This document shows positions 7,087 to 14,808 of a stretch of DNA of 16,631 nt, piece by piece. The stretch covers positions 1-16,631 of the forward strand of contig JBGUSK010000128.1 of assembly GCA_045132495.1 (NCBI GenBank), read 5' to 3'. The DNA is from UBA11524 sp045132495. GTDB taxonomy: Bacteria; Bacillota; Clostridia; Christensenellales; Aristaeellaceae. Each line of letters starts with the position of its first letter. The stretch's first letter is position 1. The notes beneath the pieces were generated by a model. The model did not search any database and had not been told where the DNA came from. It saw only the letters and a program-made list of their open reading frames with translations. The position numbers were made by a program, and so were the translations under genes.

Positions 7087-8019
7087 ATGCAAAGCGTGAA
7101 GGGAAAGCGCCATCCGCTGCTGAGAAAGCTGTGGAAGCAGCGTGCCTTTTTCCTGATGCTCCTGCCGGGGCTTGTCTATTATGTCATCTACAAATATGCC
7201 CCGATTGTGCTGGGCGTGGCGACCAGTGTGGTCAAGTACAATCTGCGCAAGGGACTTGCCGGCAGCAAGCTGCTGGATCCATGGTACAGCAACTTCAAGT
7301 TCTTCTTTGAATCAAATTATTTTTCGCAGCTGCTGTCCAACACGCTCATCATCAGCCTGAGCAAAATCCTGCTGACGATCCCCATTGCGCTGCTGCTGGC
7401 GATTCTGCTCTATGAATGTCACAGCGTCAAGCTGCGCCGCTGCGTGCAGACGCTGACCTATATGCCGCACTTTCTCTCCTGGATTGTCATTTATGGCATG
7501 TGTTTCTCCCTTCTGTCCGAAACCAATGGTTTGGTGAATGTCCTCATCCGCAATCTGACCGGGCACACCGTGCCGTTCTTCACGGATGCACATATCTTCC
7601 GCGGCGTCATCATCTGGTCGGATGTATGGAAGAGCGTGGGCTGGCAGTCCATTATCTACATGGCCGCTATCGCAGGCGTGGACCCGAATCTCTACGAGGC
7701 GGCGCATATCGACGGTGCAAGCAGGCTCAAGTCCATTTGGTACATCACGCTGCCAAGCATCATGCCCGTTGTCATCACGACACTGGTGCTCAAGTGCGGC
7801 AATGTGCTGGACGCGGGCTTTGACCAGATCTTTGTCATGTACAACACGGCTGTCCGTTCCACGGTGGATATCATCGACACTTGGGTGTACAGAACCGGTC
7901 TGGAGCAGTGGAATATCTCGCTGTCCAGTGCGGTGGGCCTGTTCAAGTCCGTCATCAGTATGATTCTGGTGATTCTGGTCAACCAGCTTGCCAAGAAGTG
8001 GGAGGCCTCCGTATGGTAA
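7087..8019 (+). CDS. Sugar ABC transporter permease, LplB type
   Basis: A 310-residue permease, the first gene of the second CUT1 importer. The first membrane span follows the basic N-terminus (AFFLMLLPGLVYYVIY), about six spans are visible, and the EAA loop begins at Glu204 (EAAHIDGASRLKSIWYITLP). I chose ATG 7087 because GAGGTGAG lies about 8 bases upstream (7072-7079). GTG 7084 is the adjacent alternative. The frame is open further back to 7000, but that extension would read through the promoter and repeat region and does not look like a permease N-terminus. It overlaps the next permease gene by 7 bases. No ATPase gene accompanies it. Confidence 0.93.
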   Translation: MQSVKGKRHPLLRKLWKQRAFFLMLLPGLVYYVIYKYAPIVLGVATSVVKYNLRKGLAGSKLLDPWYSNFKFFFESNYFSQLLSNTLIISLSKILLTIPIALLLAILLYECHSVKLRRCVQTLTYMPHFLSWIVIYGMCFSLLSETNGLVNVLIRNLTGHTVPFFTDAHIFRGVIIWSDVWKSVGWQSIIYMAAIAGVDPNLYEAAHIDGASRLKSIWYITLPSIMPVVITTLVLKCGNVLDAGFDQIFVMYNTAVRSTVDIIDTWVYRTGLEQWNISLSSAVGLFKSVISMILVILVNQLAKKWEASVW

Positions 8020-8867
8020 AGCGTCAATCCGAGCGCGTATTCGACGTGTTGGTGATTCTGCTGCTGGTGATGGCTGGGCTTGTCTGCCTGATTCCCATGC
8101 TGCATGTCATCGCTGTATCCCTTACGCCCTACGATGAATATCTCCGTCGCGGCGGCATGATTCTCTTCCCCACGAGCATCACGGTCGATGCCTACCGCGA
8201 GTTCATCAAGGAACCCTATCTGTTTGAGTGCTTCATGACCACAGTAGTCAGCACGGTGCTGGGTACGGCGTTCAACATCCTCATGACCGTACTCATGGCG
8301 TATCCGCTGGCCAAGACTGATCTGCTCGGGCGCAAGGCACTCAACCTCTTTGTGCTGATCCCCATGCTGATTACCGGCGGCCTGATTCCGACTTACTTGG
8401 TCGTGCGTTCCACGGGACTGATGAATACGATTCTGGTCTACATCATCCCGGGCGCCATCTGGTCCTATGTGCTGATTATCACGCGGGCGTTCTTCTCACA
8501 GATTGACAAGGGCATTGCCGAATCCGCCCGCATGGACGGTGCGGGCGAGTGGACGATCCTCTTCCGGCTGATTCTGCCCATTTCTATGCCGATCATTGCA
8601 ACGATCGGGCTCATGTACGGCGTGGGCCACTGGAACGAGTATCTCAGCGGTGTCATCTACGTCAATCGTCCGGAGCTGCGAACGCTACAGGTGGTGCTGC
8701 GAGAGGTACTCAGCCGCAACACGGAAGCCGCCGTCGATGTGACAGTGCCAACCAAGACACTGCAGATGGCGGGCGTGGTCTTTACCTCGGTGCCGATCAT
8801 CGTGGTGTATCCGTTCCTGCAGAAGTATTTCACGCAGGGCATCATGCTCGGCGCGATCAAGGGCTGA
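8013..8867 (+). CDS. Sugar ABC transporter permease, YtcP/MalG type
   Basis: A 284-residue partner permease. The first span is VFDVLVILLLVMAGLVCLIPMLHV. The EAA loop begins at Glu170 (ESARMDGAGEWTILFRLILP), and the C-terminus QKYFTQGIMLGAIKG is the YtcP-group ending. The ATG at 8013 lies inside the end of the first permease gene (7-base overlap) with GGGAGG at 8000-8005, 7 bases upstream, so translation of the two is probably coupled and the subunits made in equal amounts. A longer in-frame extension back to 7881 is only overlap with the preceding gene. The binding-protein gene follows after 53 bases. Confidence 0.94.
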   Translation: MVKRQSERVFDVLVILLLVMAGLVCLIPMLHVIAVSLTPYDEYLRRGGMILFPTSITVDAYREFIKEPYLFECFMTTVVSTVLGTAFNILMTVLMAYPLAKTDLLGRKALNLFVLIPMLITGGLIPTYLVVRSTGLMNTILVYIIPGAIWSYVLIITRAFFSQIDKGIAESARMDGAGEWTILFRLILPISMPIIATIGLMYGVGHWNEYLSGVIYVNRPELRTLQVVLREVLSRNTEAAVDVTVPTKTLQMAGVVFTSVPIIVVYPFLQKYFTQGIMLGAIKG

Positions 8868-8920
8868 TGATGACAGGCCGAGCGAACGGTCTGTATCAAA
8901 TAAAAACTGGAGGGATTTCC

Positions 8921-10396
8921 ATGACGAAGCGTTCCATTGTTTCCCTGCTGCTTGCGCTGATGATGCTCCTGTGCATCACCCCCGTGCTGGCGGAAGAACC
9001 CGTGACCATCCATGTGTATGGTCTGGGCGCAACCATCCCCGAGACCGATCCGGTGCTGCCTGAGCTAGGCAACCGTCTGGGTCTCAAGATTGTGGTGGAT
9101 ACCGCCGCGGGCGGCGCGGATGCGGCCACCGGCCTGATGACCCGCATGATGGATAATGACATCCCCGACGTGTTCCGCGTTGGCGACCTGAACAACCTGG
9201 CGGTGTACCATGAGTCCGATGCGGTGCTGGATCTCACGCCGTACCTCGACCAGATCCCCTCTGTGGTTGCGGCCTTCCCGGAAACCGATTGGGCGCGCCT
9301 GACCATTGATGGCGGCATCTACGGCATCCCGCGCCGCGGCGAGGTCAACTACATGGACTACTTCATCCGCAAAGACTGGATGGAGAAGCTGGGCGCCAAG
9401 TACCCGACCACGTTCGACGAGCTGTACGACCTGTGCGTGCAGGTGCGTGACGCTGACCTGGACGGCAACGGCGTGAACGACACCTATCCCATCAGCGGCA
9501 GCAAGCTGGAGAGCCGCGCCGGTACCCTGAACATGTTCTTCACCGCCTATGGCGTGACCCAGCCCAACACCCTGATGATCAAGGACAACCAGGCGGTCTG
9601 GGCCTGCACCGATCCGGCCTACAAGCTGGCGCTGACCGAGATCCGCCGCTTCATGGAAGCCGGCCTGATCGACCCTGAGTTCGTCTCCATGAACGAGGAT
9701 ACCCTGCGCGAGAAGATGTCCATGGGCAAGGTGTTCCTGGCGAACGGCGGCTGGTGCGCCTTTGCCAAGCAGGCGCAGCAGGACGTGCTCAAGGCCGTTG
9801 ACGCGAACGCTGACTGGGGTCACATTGAGAGCAACATCGTGACCGAGCTCGGCATCTCGGGCGCGACCCATACCGCGGCAAACTTCTCCAACGTGTATTC
9901 CTTCAGCCCCGACCTGGCGGATGACCCGGAGAAGCTGGCGGCTGCGCTGTCCATCTTCGAGTACACCATCTCCGGCGAGGGCGACGAGCTGCTGTGCTAC
10001 GGCCTGGAGAACGTGCACTACACCAAGGAGAATGGCGTCATCACCAAGCTCCCGGCAATGAACGAGCTGGGCTATGGCTGGGCCATCCAGTTCACCGGCC
10101 GCAATGACATGGTCTACTGCATGACCAAGTTTGCCGAGTGCGCGGACGAGATCGAGCACGCTGCCAACGAGGTACCGATTCTTACCCATTATGAGGCGCT
10201 GGTCAGCCAGCCCGAGGGTGTGAACATGGCCGACCTGAAGGCGTATGAGTCCGAGCAGCTGATCGCTTTCATTTACGGCACCCGCCCCATGGAGGAGTAC
10301 GACAATTTCGTGCAGGAGCTCTACAACCTGTACAACCTGGGCGCGTACCTTGACGCCGCCACCGAGACCCTGACCGAGCTGGGGTACATCAAGTAA
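8921..10396 (+). CDS. Sugar ABC transporter solute-binding protein
   Basis: A 491-residue exported binding protein for the second importer. Residues 1-24 are a signal peptide (TKR, then VSLLLALMMLLCITP, cleavage after VLA). The single Cys18 lies inside the hydrophobic core without a lipobox, so lipid anchoring is not predicted. The mature part begins EEPVTIHVYGLGATIPETDP, the usual first beta strand of family 1 binding proteins, and includes the DADLDGNGVNDTYPI segment, a calcium-loop-like stretch often seen in LplA-type proteins. GGAGGG (8909-8914) lies 6 bases before the ATG. The frame is open upstream to 8549, but that part overlaps the permease gene in another frame and is not real. A strong terminator hairpin follows 15 bases after the stop. 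Confidence 0.93.
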   Translation: MTKRSIVSLLLALMMLLCITPVLAEEPVTIHVYGLGATIPETDPVLPELGNRLGLKIVVDTAAGGADAATGLMTRMMDNDIPDVFRVGDLNNLAVYHESDAVLDLTPYLDQIPSVVAAFPETDWARLTIDGGIYGIPRRGEVNYMDYFIRKDWMEKLGAKYPTTFDELYDLCVQVRDADLDGNGVNDTYPISGSKLESRAGTLNMFFTAYGVTQPNTLMIKDNQAVWACTDPAYKLALTEIRRFMEAGLIDPEFVSMNEDTLREKMSMGKVFLANGGWCAFAKQAQQDVLKAVDANADWGHIESNIVTELGISGATHTAANFSNVYSFSPDLADDPEKLAAALSIFEYTISGEGDELLCYGLENVHYTKENGVITKLPAMNELGYGWAIQFTGRNDMVYCMTKFAECADEIEHAANEVPILTHYEALVSQPEGVNMADLKAYESEQLIAFIYGTRPMEEYDNFVQELYNLYNLGAYLDAATETLTELGYIK

Positions 10397-10411
10397 TCAG
10401 CCTTTTGTATC

Positions 10412-10441
10412 GGAGAGGGGCAGCCACGCCCCTCTCCTTTT
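10412..10441 (+). terminator. Strong intrinsic terminator or processing hairpin after the binding-protein gene
   Basis: GGAGAGGGGC (10412-10421) pairs perfectly with GCCCCTCTCC (10428-10437) around a 6-base loop, followed by TTTT. It sits between the binding protein and the FAD oxidoreductase gene. It would end or reduce transcription into the enzyme genes, or protect the 3' end of the abundant binding-protein mRNA. I saw no clear promoter between it and 10547, so partial read-through is the simplest way to express the downstream genes. Confidence 0.85.
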
Positions 10442-10546
10442 CAGTCAATCAGGGACTGCGGGAAATGTGCAAGGGACGAAGAAAGGCATCACTGCAAAAA
10501 GCGCTTCAAAGAAAACGGCGGGCACCGTCCGTCCGAGGAGGTTTGT

Positions 10547-13153
10547 ATGAAAGCAGTCATTTTGGGAGGCACCCTTTCGGCGATCCGGGAGGCGCTGCGT
10601 CTCCGGGCGGCAGGGTGGTCCGTGCTGCTGTGCGCGCAGAGCACCTATCTGGCGGAGGATGTCACGGCAACATGGCATGGCTATGGCGTGTGCCATCAGG
10701 CATGGCTGGGTGACAGACTGGCCGCCGCCGGGCTATGCGTGGAGCCGCCCTTCCTCCCCGGAAGAATCAAAAAGGAAGCGCTCCGGGTGTTGCTGGATGC
10801 GGACGTGCAGGTTCGCTTCATGACCCGGGCTGCGGGGCTGCTCCGGGAGGAGGGGCGCATCTGCGGCGTGGTGCTGGCCCGCAAGGGCGGCCTTGACAGG
10901 GAAGGTTGCGACCTTCTGCTGGATGCGACTCTCTATCACGTCGCTTCCGCGCGGCTGACACAGCGGGCGGTGCTCGTTCCGGCAAGCAGAGAAGTGCGCT
11001 TCTCGCTGGAATACCGCGGTATCACGCTGGCGCAGGATGTGCTCCCGCTTTCGGATCACGAAGTGCTGGAGCGCGGGCCGGTTGCACAGGACCACGCCTA
11101 CCTGACCGTAACGCACGCCTTTTCGCAGGATACGTCGCTGCAGGGGGCGCGTGCGGCGCTGCTTAGTTGCGCACTTCATGCGGCCAAACGGCTGGCACGG
11201 GATGAGCGGTTCCTGCATCTGGAGATGACCAATGCCCTGCCGGATCAGGTTTTCATGGAATCGCCTGAAACGGAGCAGGCCGTGGAGATCACGGACGGGC
11301 TCAGCTTTGATGCGTCGTGGGCAGCGTATCCCGTCTGCCCGGCGCAGGTGCTGGTCTGCGGCGCAGGTACGGCAGGAATCCGCGCCGCGCTGGCTGCTGC
11401 GCAGGCGGGAGACGTGCTGCTCGCGGAGCTCTTCCCCTATCCGGGCGGCACACGGACGATGGGCGGTATCCAGTGGCTCTACTACGGAAACAGAAGCCCG
11501 CTGTTCCAGAAGATGTTTGCGGAAATCGAGCGCTATGCGGGCGCGCTGACGCACGGGAGGACGTATTCCCACTTTGGCTCCGCCGAGGCTTTCCTGTATC
11601 TGGAAAAGCTCCGGGAGAGCGGCGTTGCGTACCGGCCCGACACGCTGATCTGCGGCGCACGCCTGAGCGGGAGGCGTATCTCGGAGGTATTGTGTGTGTC
11701 GGCGGGGGAGATTTTTGTCGTGCATCCGGACAAGGTTCTGGATGCCACCGGCGACGGGGACGTGGCCGCGCTGTGCGGCGTTCCGATGGAAACCGGCGAT
11801 TCCCTGACCGGCATGGTGCAGAATTACAGCCAGACCCATCGCGTCAGCGGGACGCGCTTTGATAGCCCCATGGCCGATCAGGATACACTGCGCACCGATT
11901 TGCCGGAGGAATGGCAGCGTGCTGTGATTCAGAATACGCTGGGCGGCGCGGAGTACGACTGCATGGAGATGCTGACCCCGCGGGAAAGCAGCCGCATCCT
12001 CGGGCAGTACCGCATCACGCTTGAGGACGCGGCGCGGGGGCATGTGGAGCCGGATGCGCTGATTGATGCGTATTCCTCCTATGACCCGCACTGCCGCTGC
12101 CTGTCCCTGCCGGGGCGGCTCGGGCTGATGCCGGAGCGCGCAAAGCCCCGGTATGTCTCCATTCCCTACCGGGCGCTGCGCACCCACGAAGCCGGCAACC
12201 TGCTGGTGCTTGGCAAAGCGATTTCCGCAACGCAGGATGCCTTTAATTACTGCCGCATGTGCGCAGACGTGATGGCACTGGGCCATGCTGCCGGGCGCAT
12301 TGCGGCGCTGTCGGATGATTTGTCCGCGCCTGCGCTGACCGAGGTGCAGCAGGAGATGCTCGCCGGCGGCGCGCTGGTGCGGCGTCCTTCTTCAGAACCG
12401 TATGATGAGAACACAGCAGAGCGTGTCATTGCGCCGCTGCTGTGCGGTGAGGAGGGCGCGCTGGCGGAGGTTGTGCTCTGTGCGTGGCCGCAGACACAGA
12501 AGCTGCTTCTTGGCGCGATGGAAAGCGGCGTGCTGCCAAACAGCAAACGGGTGGCGCATGCCCTGCTTTTCACGGGGGACACGCGCTTGGCGCCGGACGT
12601 GCTGGAGGACTTCGTGCAGCGGGATGAAGCGCTCGCCGGGCAGTACGGGGAACTGCGAGAGGCGGACGGCCTGATTCACGGCGGCTATCGGAATGCGCCG
12701 AATGACGTGTGGCTCGTCAATCAGGCGATGGTGCTGCTGGCACATGTGCAGTACCGCCCGGCCATTCCGGCGTTGTGTGCAGCGATGGAGCGCACCGGTC
12801 TCGGCGCGTTCTATCACCCGCAGACGGCGACCTATGGCAACCTGCGTCCAGACTGCATGACCAACAGCACCTACGACCGCATGCTGTGCATGGCGGAGGT
12901 GGGCCTGCTGATGCCGGATGGCGCGCTGGCTGGGCCGATGATGCGTCTTTCGTATCTGGCGCAGGACATTGAGCCGCAGGATCAAAATGTTTATATGGCC
13001 TATCTGGCGCTGCGGCTGGCGCACGCGGCGCTTCTGTGCGGCAGCGGGGACGCGCAGACGGTGATTGAGACGTATGGCCGCCATCCGCACGGCGTTCTGC
13101 GCACCTATGCCCAAAGGATTCTTGAAGCCGGTCAGGGAGAAAAAATGGTATGA
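10547..13153 (+). CDS. Large FAD-dependent oxidoreductase with a duplicated nucleotide-binding fold (FAD_oxidored family)
   Basis: An 868-residue protein. Residues 268-590 form a recognisable FAD_oxidored-type domain, with GAGTAG dinucleotide-binding loop at 272-277, PGGTRTMGG shortly after, DATGDGD at 399-405, and a C-terminal flavin-contact segment NLLVLGKAISATQDAF with AAGRIAAL. The first 260 residues start with a second, degenerate Rossmann-like motif (VILGGTLSAIREAL). Residues of about 600-868 are helix-rich, contain no motif I recognise and may be repeat-like. The family fold binds FAD and oxidises or reduces small substrates. The reaction here is unknown, though its operon partners suggest sugar or glycoside chemistry. 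There is no signal peptide. AGGAGG (10536-10541) is 5 bases before the ATG, and the stop overlaps the next start (ATGA). Confidence 0.85.
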   Translation: MKAVILGGTLSAIREALRLRAAGWSVLLCAQSTYLAEDVTATWHGYGVCHQAWLGDRLAAAGLCVEPPFLPGRIKKEALRVLLDADVQVRFMTRAAGLLREEGRICGVVLARKGGLDREGCDLLLDATLYHVASARLTQRAVLVPASREVRFSLEYRGITLAQDVLPLSDHEVLERGPVAQDHAYLTVTHAFSQDTSLQGARAALLSCALHAAKRLARDERFLHLEMTNALPDQVFMESPETEQAVEITDGLSFDASWAAYPVCPAQVLVCGAGTAGIRAALAAAQAGDVLLAELFPYPGGTRTMGGIQWLYYGNRSPLFQKMFAEIERYAGALTHGRTYSHFGSAEAFLYLEKLRESGVAYRPDTLICGARLSGRRISEVLCVSAGEIFVVHPDKVLDATGDGDVAALCGVPMETGDSLTGMVQNYSQTHRVSGTRFDSPMADQDTLRTDLPEEWQRAVIQNTLGGAEYDCMEMLTPRESSRILGQYRITLEDAARGHVEPDALIDAYSSYDPHCRCLSLPGRLGLMPERAKPRYVSIPYRALRTHEAGNLLVLGKAISATQDAFNYCRMCADVMALGHAAGRIAALSDDLSAPALTEVQQEMLAGGALVRRPSSEPYDENTAERVIAPLLCGEEGALAEVVLCAWPQTQKLLLGAMESGVLPNSKRVAHALLFTGDTRLAPDVLEDFVQRDEALAGQYGELREADGLIHGGYRNAPNDVWLVNQAMVLLAHVQYRPAIPALCAAMERTGLGAFYHPQTATYGNLRPDCMTNSTYDRMLCMAEVGLLMPDGALAGPMMRLSYLAQDIEPQDQNVYMAYLALRLAHAALLCGSGDAQTVIETYGRHPHGVLRTYAQRILEAGQGEKMV

Positions 13154-14808
13154 AGATCATCTGTAACCCGCTCAATCTGCCGTACCGCTATCAGATGCGC
13201 GGTGCTTCCCATCCTGCCTGCCGGGAGGCTGCCGACCCGACACTGCTTGAGGTGAATGGGCAGTATGCCCTCTTTCCCTCCATGACGGCGGGCTTCCATA
13301 CGAGCGAAGATCTCTGCACATGGACCTTCCATGTCCTTCCGGAAAATCTCCCGGCGAACGACTATGCGCCGGATGGCTGCGTGCTGAACGGCGATGTGCA
13401 GCTCTGCGCGTCGCATGGGAGCAAAAACGGCAGCTTTTACCGCAGCCGCGACCCGCTTGCCGCGCCGTTCCGGGAGATTCCCGGTACCTTCCCGTTCTGG
13501 GATCCGCACCAGTTTGTGGACGATGACGGACGGCTTTACTTCTATTGGGGCTGTTCGAATGCACAGCCCATCCTCGGCGTAGAGATGGACAGGAACACGA
13601 TGCACCCGCTCGGAGAGCCGGTTCCTCTGATTGCCGGGCATCCTGAACAGCTCGGCTACGAGCGCATGGGCGAGGACGGCTCCGATGAAAACAGCGCTCC
13701 GTGGATCGAGGGCGCGTGGATGACAAAGCACAACGGAAGGTATTACCTGCAATACGCCGCCCCCGGCACGGAATTCAACACCTACGCAGACGGCGTATAC
13801 GAGAGCGACCATCCGCTTGGGCCGTTTGTGCCGGCGAAAAGTCTGCCGTATTCCTTCGTGCCGGACGGCTTTGCGCAGGGTGCGGGACATGGCAGCACGC
13901 TGAGGACGCGCGACGGGCGGCTTTTCCACGCATCTACCATGCGCATCAGCGTCAATCACCCATTCGAGCGCCGGCTCGGTCTGTGGCGCGCGGGCTTTGA
14001 TGCGGACGGCCTGATGTACTGCGATCAGCGGTATGCGGACTGGCCGATGGCGCTGGAGGATGCTCCCTTCTCGCCGCCGCGTTGGATGCTGCTTTCCCAT
14101 GGGAAGCCCGTCCGGGCGTCCTCCGGGAAGAATGCGGCGTGCGCGGTCGATGAAAACATCCGCACATGGTGGAGCGCGTCGGGGAATCAGCCCGGAGAAT
14201 GGCTGGAGGTCGATCTGCAGGCGGCCTGTCAGTTGAACGCCGTGCAAATCAATTTTGCAGACGAGGGTCTGTTTCTGGAGCCGCCCTGCCCCACGGAGGG
14301 TCTGGAACAGGGGCGCTATATCGAGCGCGTTCCCCAGCATACCCGCTGGCTGCTGGAAGGCTCAACGGATGGTAAAGCATATTTCGTCCTCTCGGACAAG
14401 CGCCGGGCGGAAACGGATCTGCCGCATGATCTGGTTGTCCGGGAGGCGGGCGTTGTGTGCCGCTTCCTGCGCCTGACCGTGCAGGAGCTTCCCTACGGGC
14501 AGAAAGCCCGCATTTCCGGTCTGCGCGTGTTTGGACACGCAGAAGGTGAGCTGCCGCGGCTGATTTCCTCCCGAGCCACCCGGGAGGGCGCGCTCGACAT
14601 GCTGGTGACATGGGATACGGAAGGAGCGGACGGCGTGTGCATCCAATGGGGATCTGCGCCGGATAAGCTGTACCACAGCTGCCTGACCTATGCCCCGGGG
14701 ATGCGGCGTATCACGGCGCTGTGTGAAGGACAGCGCGTATGGTTCCGGGTGGATGCCTTCAACGGGAGCGGCATCACCTGCGGTGAAGTTCAGGAGGTCG
14801 AGGAATGA
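13150..14808 (+). CDS. GH43-like cytoplasmic glycosidase with discoidin and FN3-like domains
   Basis: A 552-residue protein. Residues 20-315 look like a five-bladed beta-propeller glycosidase of the GH43 group. The expected acidic triad can be placed at Asp29 (AADPTLL), Asp118 (WDPHQFVDDDGRLYFYWG) and Glu187 (IEGAWMTKHNGRYYLQY). Family members mostly cleave arabinosides, xylosides or galactosides, so this is the most likely kind of activity. Residues of about 320-465 resemble a discoidin/F5-8C carbohydrate-binding module (ASSGKNAACAVDENIRTWWSA, then GEWLEVDLQ). Residues of about 468-552 look like a fibronectin type III domain. There is no signal peptide, which is unusual with such accessory domains. 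The start overlaps the previous stop by 4 bases with GGGAGA 9 bases upstream, indicating translational coupling. Confidence 0.82.
   Translation: MKIICNPLNLPYRYQMRGASHPACREAADPTLLEVNGQYALFPSMTAGFHTSEDLCTWTFHVLPENLPANDYAPDGCVLNGDVQLCASHGSKNGSFYRSRDPLAAPFREIPGTFPFWDPHQFVDDDGRLYFYWGCSNAQPILGVEMDRNTMHPLGEPVPLIAGHPEQLGYERMGEDGSDENSAPWIEGAWMTKHNGRYYLQYAAPGTEFNTYADGVYESDHPLGPFVPAKSLPYSFVPDGFAQGAGHGSTLRTRDGRLFHASTMRISVNHPFERRLGLWRAGFDADGLMYCDQRYADWPMALEDAPFSPPRWMLLSHGKPVRASSGKNAACAVDENIRTWWSASGNQPGEWLEVDLQAACQLNAVQINFADEGLFLEPPCPTEGLEQGRYIERVPQHTRWLLEGSTDGKAYFVLSDKRRAETDLPHDLVVREAGVVCRFLRLTVQELPYGQKARISGLRVFGHAEGELPRLISSRATREGALDMLVTWDTEGADGVCIQWGSAPDKLYHSCLTYAPGMRRITALCEGQRVWFRVDAFNGSGITCGEVQEVEE

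Noticed and set aside
8549..8920. Upstream extension of the second binding protein to 8549
   Set aside because: It overlaps the permease gene in another frame and would bury the signal peptide. ATG 8921 has GGAGGG upstream and starts directly with a signal peptide.
9065..10189. Minus-strand frame of 374 codons opposite the second binding-protein gene
   Set aside because: Antisense shadow: the translation is repetitive in V, H, L, G and Q, with no recognisable domain, while the plus strand encodes a clear exported binding protein.
10733..12286. Minus-strand frame of 517 codons opposite the large flavoprotein
   Set aside because: It is antisense to a protein with visible FAD-binding motifs. 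Its own translation is R/Q/H-rich with no motif and no start signal.
13132..14340. Minus-strand frame of 402 codons opposite the GH43-like gene
   Set aside because: Shadow frame: the plus strand has the acidic triad and coupled starts, and the antisense translation has no family resemblance.
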